Below are positions 27,490-35,477 of a stretch of 64,000 nucleotides of DNA, piece after piece. The stretch spans positions 1,488,001 to 1,552,000 of the forward strand of contig OY762308.1 in the NCBI GenBank assembly GCA_963665555.2, written 5' to 3'. The notes under the pieces are model-generated. The model was not told the DNA's origin and did no database searches. It worked only from the letters and a program-made list of their open reading frames with translations. Position numbers and translations under genes: made by a program. The first letter of the stretch is position 1, and each line of letters begins with the position of its first letter. The stretch is from CAXXXW01 sp963665555. GTDB taxonomy: Bacteria > Pseudomonadota > Alphaproteobacteria > Thalassobaculales > Thalassobaculaceae.

Positions 27490-30400
27490 TCACATCCTCC
27501 GGCCGCGCGGGCGGGTTTGCGTCTGCCTTTGCCGTTCCTCCTCCGCGCGGCGCTCGGCCTCGGCGCGTTCCGCCGCCTCGCGTTGTCGGCGCTCCTCCTC
27601 GCGCCGCGCGATCTCGGCGCGGTCGGCGTCGAGGCGCGCGTCGAGCCGCCGCGACAGGCGCGCCATGCGCTCCGCCGCGCCGGGTTGGCGGGCCAAGCGC
27701 GGGGCGTGCTCCCGATTGTCGAGCACGGCGCGGCCCGCTTCGAGCGCCGCCTCGGCGTTGGCGCGCCACTCGGGGTAGCCGGTCTGGAGGGTTATGTGCG
27801 TGCCCCACTTGCGCGCATGGGTCTCCCTTGCGCCGCGCCGCCGGGCGGCGGCTTCCAGGCCGGACAGGGCGCCTCGGATGGCGCGGTCGGCGGCCGCGCG
27901 CCGTTGCCGCTCTTCCTCCGCGCGTCGCATGGCCTCGGCGCGCTCCCGTTCCTCGCGGCGTTGGCGTTCGGCGGCCTCGCGTTGGCGGCGCTGTTCCTCC
28001 TCGGCGCGGCGCGCGGCTTCGGCCCGCGCCGCCGCCTCGCGCCGCTGGCGTTCGCGTTCCTCGCGTCGTTCGATCTCCGCCCGATCGGCGGCCAGCGCGG
28101 CGTCGAGGCGTTGGGACAGGTCACCGAGCCGCTCCGTCGCGCCTGGATGGCGGGCGAGGCGCGGGGCGTATTCACGGTCGTCGAGGACGGTCCGGCAGCC
28201 CGCGAGCGCCGCCTCGGCCCGCTCGCGCCAGTCTGGATAGCCTGGGGCGATGGTTATCCCGGCGCCCTCTCCCGCCTCGCCGGCAAGGCGCGCGCGGTCG
28301 CGCAAGGCCGCGGCGGCTTGCGACAGGGCGGCGGCGATGTCGCGGTCGGCGGCCCGGCGGCGTTCGCGCTCCGCCTCGGCGAGCATCGCCGGCTTCCCGC
28401 GCAACGGCGCAAGCGTCTCCGCCGGCGCCGGCGCGGCGAATTGTTCGCCGATGGCCCGGAGCGCCGACGCCTCGCCGCCGCGTGCCGTCTCCAGCGCGTC
28501 CGCCAGCGCGTCGCGGTCGTCCGTCAGCAGCACGATGTTGTCCTTGGCGCGGGTCAGCTCCACATAGAACGCTGCCTGGTCCGTCAACGGCCCCCGGTCC
28601 GAGTCCAGAACCGCGATCACCCGGTCGTATGTCGCCCCTTGCGCGGCATGAACCGTGGACGAGTAGGCGTGGTCGAGGTGGTGGAGTTGCGGATCGTCGC
28701 GGGCGAGCGCGATGGGGCGCCCGTCCTCCCGCCGCATCCGCACATGGCGCCGGCCGATGGAAACGATCTCGGCCCGCTCGCCGTTGACCAGTCCGCGCGC
28801 GGCGTCGTTGCGGGTCCAGCGCACAAGGTCGCCGGCCCGGAGCGTCATCGCCGCCGTCTCGAACAGGTCGAGCCGGTAGCGGATGTAGCCCGAAGGGTCG
28901 ACCCGCCGCGCCTTGCCGTCCGGCCCCGTAAGCGTCACTTCCCCATCCTCCACCGCGACCACGCGGAAGGCGTCGCCGGCCCGCGCGCGCACGCCGTGGA
29001 CATCGTGGTGGAAGATCGCCACGTCGCCCGGCCGGTAGTTCGCCGCCTCGCCCTTCTGCGCGCGCGTCAGGCGCAGGTTCATGTAGCGCTCGATCTCCAG
29101 TTCCGGGCCGCGCAACGCGCCCTCCGCCGCCAGCCCCTCGCGGACGGCTTCGTTTATCTCCAGGCGTTGGGCGTGCCTCGGCGCGAGGATGGCCGTTCCG
29201 GCGCGTTCGGTAGGCGACAGGTCCAGCCACAGCCGCGCCGCCATGGGCGCGAGTTCGTCGCTCTCGGCCTCCAGCACGCCATTGCCGAGGCCCTCGACCG
29301 CGAGCCGCGGCTCGTCGGCCAGCAGATGCAGCACGGCCGCCTTCAGGCCGGCGTCGCGCTGGCGCAGCACCTCGTCCATGACGGCGGTCGGCATCCCGGC
29401 GTCCTGGAGCAGGCCGAAGGGCTGGCCCGCGTCCACCGCCCGCAACTGGCGCCGGTCGCCCACGAGCGCCAGCCGCGCGACGCCCGTCCGCGCCGCGATC
29501 CGCCCCAGCGCCCGCATCTGGACCGTGCCGACCATGGAGGCCTCGTCGAGAACGAGGATCGCCCCGCCCAAGGCTTCCCGCGCGTCGTCCATGCGCTCCG
29601 GCGGCGCGATCCCGTCGCCCACATCGCGGTAGCGCGCCAGGAACCATTGCAGCGTGCGCGCCGGAACGCCCGCCTCGCGCTCCAGCACGCGCGCGGCCGC
29701 CGCCGAGGGCGCGAGGCCGATAACCGGCCGTTCGCCCGCCAGCGACGCGACGGCGCGCAGCATCGTCGTCTTGCCGGACCCCGCATGGCCCTGGACCCCC
29801 ACCGCGCGGTGCGGCGACAGGAGGATCGCCCGCGCGGCCGCCGCCTGCCCGTCGTTGAGGCCCGCCGCCGCCAGCCCCGCCTCGACCTCGCTCTCCGGCG
29901 CCAGAGCCGCGCCGGCGCCGACCCCCGCCCGCATGGCGGCCAGAACCTCGCGTTCCGCCGCCACCGCCCGGTCCGTCACGAAGGCGAGGTCGGCGCGCCG
30001 CGCCGTCGCCGCGACCAGGTGGCCGTCGCGCCGCAACGCCCCGATCGCCCCGTCCAGCGCCGACAGCGAATGCCGCCCGCCGCCATGCGCCAGCGCCCAG
30101 GCGCGCAAGTCGTTCGCCGCGAACACCGTGCGCCGCTCCTCCAGGTGCTCCACCGCCCGGCGGACCGTGGCCAGCGCCGACGGATGGGGTTGGCCGCGCG
30201 CTTCCCGCGCCCGCGCCGCCGCCCGCTCGGCAAGCCCCCGGCGGTCGCGCCCGCGCGCCGCCTCGCGGTCCCGCGCCGGCCCGGCTTCCAGCGCCCGCGC
30301 CCGCCAGGCCGCCGCCAGCACGCGCCGGTCCGGCTCCGCCTTGCGCCGGCGCGTATACAGCGCGGCCTGCTGCGCCGCCGCCGGCGTGTAGGCCCAGCCC

Positions 30401-31170
30401 CGGTCCTCGATGTACGACAGCAACGCGCGGCGCCGCGTCGAGAACGCCTCCAGCAGCGGGCGCGAATAGCCCGCGATCTCGAACCCCGGAACCCGGCCCA
30501 CCAGCGTCGGCACGGTCGCGTAGCCGAGCGCCTCCAGCCGGCGCCGCAACTCGTCGCGGTAACAGGCGCCGATCAACAGCTTGGAGCGCTCTATGGAAGT
30601 GAACTCGGCGCTCCGCCAGCCGCCGGCCCGGTCGCGCGTCATGTTGGCGAGCACGGCGTGCGTGTGCAGTTGCGGGTCGAGGTTGCGGCTGGCGACATGG
30701 CGAAAGGTCGCCGCCACCATGCCGTGGGCCGCGACGCGCGGCCGCCGCCCCGTCGCCGGGTCGTAGCCGCGCGTTTGCAGCAACTCCGCCTCGACGAAAT
30801 CAAGCGTCGCCCGCGCCGCCTCGTCATGCGCCCGCATAACCCGCGCCCCGGTGCGCCCCGGCGCGTAGACCAGGGCCTCGAGGGAAACGGATTTGGGTGC
30901 GGAAAACGTGATGTCGATCCCCGGCCGGTGTCGGTGCTCCCCGTCGCGCAAGCGCCCCAGGCGGATGTCTTCCCCCGGCACGAACCCCGCCAGCACGGCG
31001 GCGAACCGCCTCGGCGCGACCGGCCCGCGCAACCCCAGCGCCGCCGCGCCCGCCCCATGCCACCCGCTCGCCGCCCGGTGCGCCGGGTCCCCCCGCGCGT
31101 AGTACCCGTCCGCCTCGAAATACGACACCGTCGAAGCCGCCGCCTTCAATCGCACAACCGTCGCGACCAT
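27490..31170 (-). CDS. MOBF (TrwC/TraI-type) conjugative relaxase with helicase domain
   Basis: 1226 residues. N-terminal tyrosines (Y17, Y23, Y24) are placed as in TrwC, HRPGIDITFSAPKSVSLEAL follows near residue 81, and the metal-binding three-histidine motif is HVASRNLDPQLHTHAVLAN (about 150-170). The middle is an SF1 helicase: Walker A GHAGSGKTTML near 460 and LVLDEASMVG for Walker B. The last 280 residues are a long Glu/Arg/Ala coiled coil with tandem-like repeats. It would nick oriT and lead the strand into a recipient using another element's secretion channel. Confidence 0.93.
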   Translation of the reverse strand: MVATVVRLKAAASTVSYFEADGYYARGDPAHRAASGWHGAGAAALGLRGPVAPRRFAAVLAGFVPGEDIRLGRLRDGEHRHRPGIDITFSAPKSVSLEALVYAPGRTGARVMRAHDEAARATLDFVEAELLQTRGYDPATGRRPRVAAHGMVAATFRHVASRNLDPQLHTHAVLANMTRDRAGGWRSAEFTSIERSKLLIGACYRDELRRRLEALGYATVPTLVGRVPGFEIAGYSRPLLEAFSTRRRALLSYIEDRGWAYTPAAAQQAALYTRRRKAEPDRRVLAAAWRARALEAGPARDREAARGRDRRGLAERAAARAREARGQPHPSALATVRRAVEHLEERRTVFAANDLRAWALAHGGGRHSLSALDGAIGALRRDGHLVAATARRADLAFVTDRAVAAEREVLAAMRAGVGAGAALAPESEVEAGLAAAGLNDGQAAAARAILLSPHRAVGVQGHAGSGKTTMLRAVASLAGERPVIGLAPSAAAARVLEREAGVPARTLQWFLARYRDVGDGIAPPERMDDAREALGGAILVLDEASMVGTVQMRALGRIAARTGVARLALVGDRRQLRAVDAGQPFGLLQDAGMPTAVMDEVLRQRDAGLKAAVLHLLADEPRLAVEGLGNGVLEAESDELAPMAARLWLDLSPTERAGTAILAPRHAQRLEINEAVREGLAAEGALRGPELEIERYMNLRLTRAQKGEAANYRPGDVAIFHHDVHGVRARAGDAFRVVAVEDGEVTLTGPDGKARRVDPSGYIRYRLDLFETAAMTLRAGDLVRWTRNDAARGLVNGERAEIVSIGRRHVRMRREDGRPIALARDDPQLHHLDHAYSSTVHAAQGATYDRVIAVLDSDRGPLTDQAAFYVELTRAKDNIVLLTDDRDALADALETARGGEASALRAIGEQFAAPAPAETLAPLRGKPAMLAEAERERRRAADRDIAAALSQAAAALRDRARLAGEAGEGAGITIAPGYPDWRERAEAALAGCRTVLDDREYAPRLARHPGATERLGDLSQRLDAALAADRAEIERREERERQRREAAARAEAARRAEEEQRRQREAAERQRREERERAEAMRRAEEERQRRAAADRAIRGALSGLEAAARRRGARETHARKWGTHITLQTGYPEWRANAEAALEAGRAVLDNREHAPRLARQPGAAERMARLSRRLDARLDADRAEIARREEERRQREAAERAEAERRAEEERQRQTQTRPRGRRM

Positions 31171-31220
31171 CGAACGCTCCCGGCCAGCCGCCGGCCCCTA
31201 TCGCCGCCCACCCCGGCGGA

Positions 31221-31325
31221 TCGCCGCGAGCCTCGCGCGGCGAAACCGTTAACGGGCACGACATGCCCTGCCGCTAATGGCGCGCCGCTTCAACGCGAGC
31301 GCGGACCGCCGTACCGTCGGTCCGC
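31221..31325. repeat. Cluster of four dyads upstream of the relaxase gene
   Basis: TCGCCGCG/CGCGGCGA (31221-31228/31236-31243), the palindrome CCGTTAACGG (31246-31255), GGGCA/TGCCC (31254-31258/31264-31268) and GCGGACCG/CGGTCCGC (31301-31308/31318-31325). The whole 265-bp gap 31171-31435 has no gene. Such clustered hairpins next to a relaxase gene are typical of oriT or of relaxase autoregulation. Confidence 0.5.
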
Positions 31326-31435
31326 CACATTTAGCCGCTCCATGCGGCCCGGAACCGTCGTCTCTCAGCCGGTTCCCATTCCGCTTGCGCCAGCGCTGCC
31401 GTCCCTGCGCCGCCTCGACCGCTCCGGTTCCGACT

Positions 31436-33871
31436 CTACGCTTCCAGCGCGGCGATCAGCTCTTGCGTATCAAAATTGAGGAGGAACTGCGCGTAGAATG
31501 TGCTAAATAGGTCCGAAATATATTCGGCAATCTCAACATCTTTTTTTGAATCTTCTTCTCCATATTGGATAATGCCAAATTTACGATTCTTCGTGATTGT
31601 GTAAAGAAACAAGGTATGAAAATAGACCGCCGAAACGTAGCGTTTCTCCGCCGTAGCGATTGCTTCCTCTTTGGTCAGCTTCGCGCGATGAGACAGCAAG
31701 GCGTGACTATCCATATTGATATAGACAGCACTCAGCGCGTCACCCTCGACAAGTGGATGGACGACGATACCGTGCTCCATTGGGATACCGCTTCCCTCCA
31801 GGCTGTCCCATGTCGGCTTGCCCCGGCTCGCATCCTTGTAGACCATATGGAGTTGGGGCAGGCCGAGTCGATTGTCCGGCCGGCCGTCCTTTTTCGGGTT
31901 TGTGTTCTTCCTTTCGGGCTCCCCGATTCGCACCATGAATATCTGTTCCAATGATCCCTCCGGGCTGGACAGGGATGCTTGGAGCTTGATGTGGTCGCCA
32001 ACCTTCGTCTCTCCGGTCGGCTTCATCACAACCCGAATCGTCCCGTTCCGAGGGCTCGACCTAGCCACGTTAAACACGGTTTCGACGCTCCTGGGCAGTC
32101 CCGACCGGTCTCCTCCTCCGGTCTCGTTTGAGATAGGTTCCAGCAGACCGATCTGCAGATCTCCCGCATCCTGTAGCCGATCAAAATACTGGTCCTCGAC
32201 ATCGGTGGAAAACCTAATCGTGCGTTCGCCTCCGATTGGCACCTGCACCATCGGAAACACTTCGTCGTCAACCGGCTTAGCGTCAATCCTAAAGTAGCTC
32301 GGATACCGCTTGGCGGAGAATGAGAATTTTCCCTCAGGTTCTTTACGAGGCGCGTTCCTCGTTTTTTCCTTCCGCTTGCCGTCGCGTTCGTCGCCCAGCT
32401 TGAAGGTCTGACCAAGCAGATCTGCTAGCTCGTCGCGAATAGGGAGGTTCCGGGTGAGGCTGCGCAGAAGCTCTTCGGTATCCCCGCTTTCAACCGTGAT
32501 GGACGCTTTGCGCTCCTTGTGGACTTCCTTCAGGCGGCCATCGGCCAGAAGGCCAGTGAGCTTGCGCCGAAGGCTCCCGGATTCCTTACCGTCCTTAAGA
32601 CGGTCGCGCGATGCCATGAACAACTCGTTACGGAACTCGGTGTGAAGGGCTGCGCAGTCCACATGAACAAGCAAGTAGTCCCTTAGCAGCGGAAACTTAA
32701 GTGATCGCGTGATGAACTCCGACGTGTAATGCCCATGAACCTGACCGTTGACGGAAAACAGAACCGACATATTATTCTTGAAAAATTCCCTCCGGATTGT
32801 CTCTCGGGTTTCTTTGACGGTGCGCCGATCCACACGTGGTTTGAACACGTAGCAGGTAACCCTGATCCGACCGATTTCCCGGTCGATCACATCCTCGGAG
32901 AAAAACTGATCCACGTATCGGCTGTCGTCTTCCTCGAGGCGTTGCTTAAGCCCGTGCAGATCGCGTGCAAGGTTGCGGTCATCCGGGTAGCGTTTCGGAG
33001 TGTCGATCGTGAAGATCGGCAGCGCGGGATTGAAGAGATACTCGTTGATGCTTTGATTCAAATCACGCGAGATGACCGACCTAGACCCGATGGGCAAATC
33101 GTAGGAATAGAGTTTAATCGCAGTGCCCGTTGTGAAATCGCGGTTGTGGAGGCCCAGATCTAGCGGCCCACAAGCAAAAGCCGGAATCAGATCGCCGAGA
33201 ACAAGGTACTCGTACCATGTCGCCTTTCTGTGCTTTTCTTCATCGGCTGTCAGGGGATGGCGGCGCACGAGCGTGAACCCGAGTTTGTCGCCACCATCGA
33301 ACCGTTTGGAGGCTATGAGCTGATAGCGCCGCCGGCCGCAGAAAACGACCGCGCCGGCGCCGCCCATATTGTATTTGCCTTGAACGAAATGGATATCGTT
33401 CTTGTTGCCATTCAACAGCGAAAGAAAGGTTTTTTCGAAGTGGTCCGGCGTTTGGCCTTCGCCATCGTCATAGACCACCAACGAGGTTTCCCTCCTCGGG
33501 CCGTCAGCAAGAATCTGGAGTCGTTCCGCAAGCTGACGCCTTTGTCGCCGCAGGTCCCAGTTCTTATGGTCGGGGAAAAAACGGTCCAGTGCCTCGTTGA
33601 TCGACCGCGGCGCACCCTTTGAACGGGGGTCAATCCCATTTTCGATGCAGGCCCGCATCAGGATGGCGTCGATCCCGTTGGTGATTTTTTCGATCAAGGC
33701 CGGAATGGGCGAGGATTGTTGATTTTCCACCACCCCAAAGTTGCTGTAGTTTTGCCCATAGGGGCGCCAGCACGCGGGATTCTCCGCCAGACGATAGCGC
33801 TCAAGAATCTTGTCAACATCCCGTTCGACCGGTGCCCTATAGAGCTCCCAGAAAAGTCTTTCGACATCCAT
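31436..33871 (-). CDS. GHKL (Hsp90/MutL-type) ATPase, putative defence protein
   Basis: 811 residues from ATG 33871, fixed by AAGGAGG 7 bp upstream. The ATP-binding motifs are in order: N-box EKITNGIDAILMRAC (about residue 60), VVYDDGEGQTPDHF (about 132) and KYNMGGAGAVVFCG (about 160). The rest is unlike Hsp90, MutL or gyrase and unfamiliar to me. Codon use is less GC-biased than in the genes next to it, suggesting a separate origin. It is read in the same direction as the sulfur-type operon upstream, 760 bp away, and may be its effector or an independent defence gene. Confidence 0.7.
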   Translation of the reverse strand: MDVERLFWELYRAPVERDVDKILERYRLAENPACWRPYGQNYSNFGVVENQQSSPIPALIEKITNGIDAILMRACIENGIDPRSKGAPRSINEALDRFFPDHKNWDLRRQRRQLAERLQILADGPRRETSLVVYDDGEGQTPDHFEKTFLSLLNGNKNDIHFVQGKYNMGGAGAVVFCGRRRYQLIASKRFDGGDKLGFTLVRRHPLTADEEKHRKATWYEYLVLGDLIPAFACGPLDLGLHNRDFTTGTAIKLYSYDLPIGSRSVISRDLNQSINEYLFNPALPIFTIDTPKRYPDDRNLARDLHGLKQRLEEDDSRYVDQFFSEDVIDREIGRIRVTCYVFKPRVDRRTVKETRETIRREFFKNNMSVLFSVNGQVHGHYTSEFITRSLKFPLLRDYLLVHVDCAALHTEFRNELFMASRDRLKDGKESGSLRRKLTGLLADGRLKEVHKERKASITVESGDTEELLRSLTRNLPIRDELADLLGQTFKLGDERDGKRKEKTRNAPRKEPEGKFSFSAKRYPSYFRIDAKPVDDEVFPMVQVPIGGERTIRFSTDVEDQYFDRLQDAGDLQIGLLEPISNETGGGDRSGLPRSVETVFNVARSSPRNGTIRVVMKPTGETKVGDHIKLQASLSSPEGSLEQIFMVRIGEPERKNTNPKKDGRPDNRLGLPQLHMVYKDASRGKPTWDSLEGSGIPMEHGIVVHPLVEGDALSAVYINMDSHALLSHRAKLTKEEAIATAEKRYVSAVYFHTLFLYTITKNRKFGIIQYGEEDSKKDVEIAEYISDLFSTFYAQFLLNFDTQELIAALEA

Positions 33872-34144
33872 GTTTTGCCTCCTTGCTTGGAGCATATTCC
33901 CTCGTTCACGCGCCCCGCCGGCCGACATGCCCTTATGCCATCGGAATCATGCGATCGCAAGCTCCCGAGCTCGGTTAGCGCGGAATTTAGTGCCGCCAAC
34001 GGCGGGAGGCTTGCGTTCCCCTAGGTGGGGCAGACTCTATAGCCTACCCATCCAGTCTTTAGAGACTAGCGCGCCGCCGACGATCCGTTCATCGTCGCCA
34101 CTCTGGAAGAGATCGCTCGGGAAGGGCGGACGGCCACCGAGGAA

Positions 34145-34609
34145 ATGGCGCGAACGGTTCGGCGCGCGGCGGAGGCTCTTGCTTCCGCCGCCATACCCTC
34201 GAAGGCGGGCGACGGCGGCTGGTTTCCGGTGAGTCGGCGGCCCGAGCGCGCTTTCCGGCTGTACGACCGGCCGCCCACCGGATTCCTTGGGGCGGCCGAT
34301 CGCCTCCTTTTGGCGGACTTGGCAAGAGCCGACCTTCCGCCGGGGCTGGACGAAAGCGGGTTTCGGGACAGAGTGCGCTCTCTCTTGAGAGGCATACCGC
34401 TGGCGGAACCGCCCTTCCAAACCACCGACGATTTCACATTGACGCGGGCGGATGTGCGAGAGTCCTTGGAAAAAGTCGAGACCGAGGATTTTTCCGCGGA
34501 AGATATTTGGATTTCTTTTGTTCATTGGATGGCGTATTTCCATGACGATAAATTTATGAGGCAGGAAATTTCCGAAATCGGTCTTCGTCGTGCGAGAATT
34601 ATTCGATAG
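34145..34609 (+). CDS. Hypothetical protein, possibly 5'-truncated
   Basis: 154 residues from ATG 34145. The frame is protein-like for 22 codons further upstream (DDPFIVATLEEIAREGRTAT) to a stop at 34067, with no good start there, so the true N-terminus may be lost. The C-terminal part (DDFTLTRADVRESLEKVETE, then DIWISFVHWMAYFHDD) looks real. It lies on the opposite strand, between the GHKL gene and the PAPS-reductase-like gene. No family recognised. Confidence 0.4.
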   Translation: MARTVRRAAEALASAAIPSKAGDGGWFPVSRRPERAFRLYDRPPTGFLGAADRLLLADLARADLPPGLDESGFRDRVRSLLRGIPLAEPPFQTTDDFTLTRADVRESLEKVETEDFSAEDIWISFVHWMAYFHDDKFMRQEISEIGLRRARIIR

Positions 34610-34634
34610 TTAGGTAACTGAAACGCACAAATTT

Positions 34635-35477
34635 TCACTTATGGCACGCAAGGCAAACCTTGGCCTTTCCGTACAGATCGTCGATGTCGAGCGGTTCGTT
34701 GTCGGGCCTCAGCGGGTTCGGTTGGACCTTGGCGCGGAGGCGCGCGAGGCGGCGTTCGTGGTCCCGGCGGATGCGGGCGACGCGGTCCGGCCGGGCGAGT
34801 TCCTCCAGCGATTCGCCCTGGCTCCATGTGAACGGCGAGCCGTGGTCGATTGCGGTTTTCTCGTACGCCTTGGCTTCCTCGAAGGCGTCGGGGTGGCGCT
34901 CCATCAGGCGCACCCACTCGATTTTTTGCTGGAAGAAACAGAAAGTGCAGCCGCTCCGGGTGCGCCACTCGTAATACGACGGCAGGCCGAGGCCCGCGCC
35001 GTCGAGGATGTCGAGCACGCCGGCCTTGTCGATGCCGTCCTCCTTGAATGGCAGGCGGACCGCGAGGTTGTCGTGGCGGGAGGAGTAGCCTTCGCGGTAC
35101 TCCTCGTCGGCGCGAATGGCGACATAGGAGAACACGCGCGCGCCGGCGGCCAGCGCCGGCGCGATCCACTGCTCGAAGGGACGCAGCTTCAGCTGCCTGG
35201 TGCACCATCGGGTCCGTGGCGACGGCAGGAAGTCGTTGTACTGCTTCAGCCAGAAGTCGAAGTCGCGATCCGGGTTGAGCCGGTGGATGGGCTTGCCGAG
35301 GAACCCTTCGAGCCGGCCGAGAAACTCGTAGACCTCCGGCAACTCCTTGCCGGTGTCGGTGAAGAAGTAGTCGATTTCGATCTCCGGGCGGTTCTGGCGC
35401 ATGTGGACAGCCAGCGCGGCGCTGTCCCGCCCGCCCGACAGGCCCAGGACATGCCATTCCTTCGCGGCGGCGATCAC
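34635..35477 (-). CDS. PAPS-reductase / DndC-like ATP pyrophosphatase
   Basis: 280 residues from GTG 35477, which overlaps the stop of the upstream ATPase gene (GTGA). The PP-loop motif GLSGGRDSAALAVH is at residues 12-25, and FFTDTGKELPEVYEFLGRLE follows as in PAPS reductases. Cysteines WCTRQLK, SGCTFCFF and KVCLACHK could hold an iron-sulfur cluster, as in DndC. Such proteins activate or transfer sulfur; in DNA phosphorothioation, DndC works with a cysteine desulfurase like the one encoded at 39917. It is shorter than classical DndC, so BrxP-like or another sulfur-transfer role is possible. Confidence 0.8.
   Translation of the reverse strand: MIAAAKEWHVLGLSGGRDSAALAVHMRQNRPEIEIDYFFTDTGKELPEVYEFLGRLEGFLGKPIHRLNPDRDFDFWLKQYNDFLPSPRTRWCTRQLKLRPFEQWIAPALAAGARVFSYVAIRADEEYREGYSSRHDNLAVRLPFKEDGIDKAGVLDILDGAGLGLPSYYEWRTRSGCTFCFFQQKIEWVRLMERHPDAFEEAKAYEKTAIDHGSPFTWSQGESLEELARPDRVARIRRDHERRLARLRAKVQPNPLRPDNEPLDIDDLYGKAKVCLACHK

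Noticed and set aside
34037..34543. Minus-strand frame opposite the hypothetical gene at 34145
   Set aside because: The plus-strand frame has the more natural amino-acid composition and helical content; the minus-strand frame looks like its shadow.
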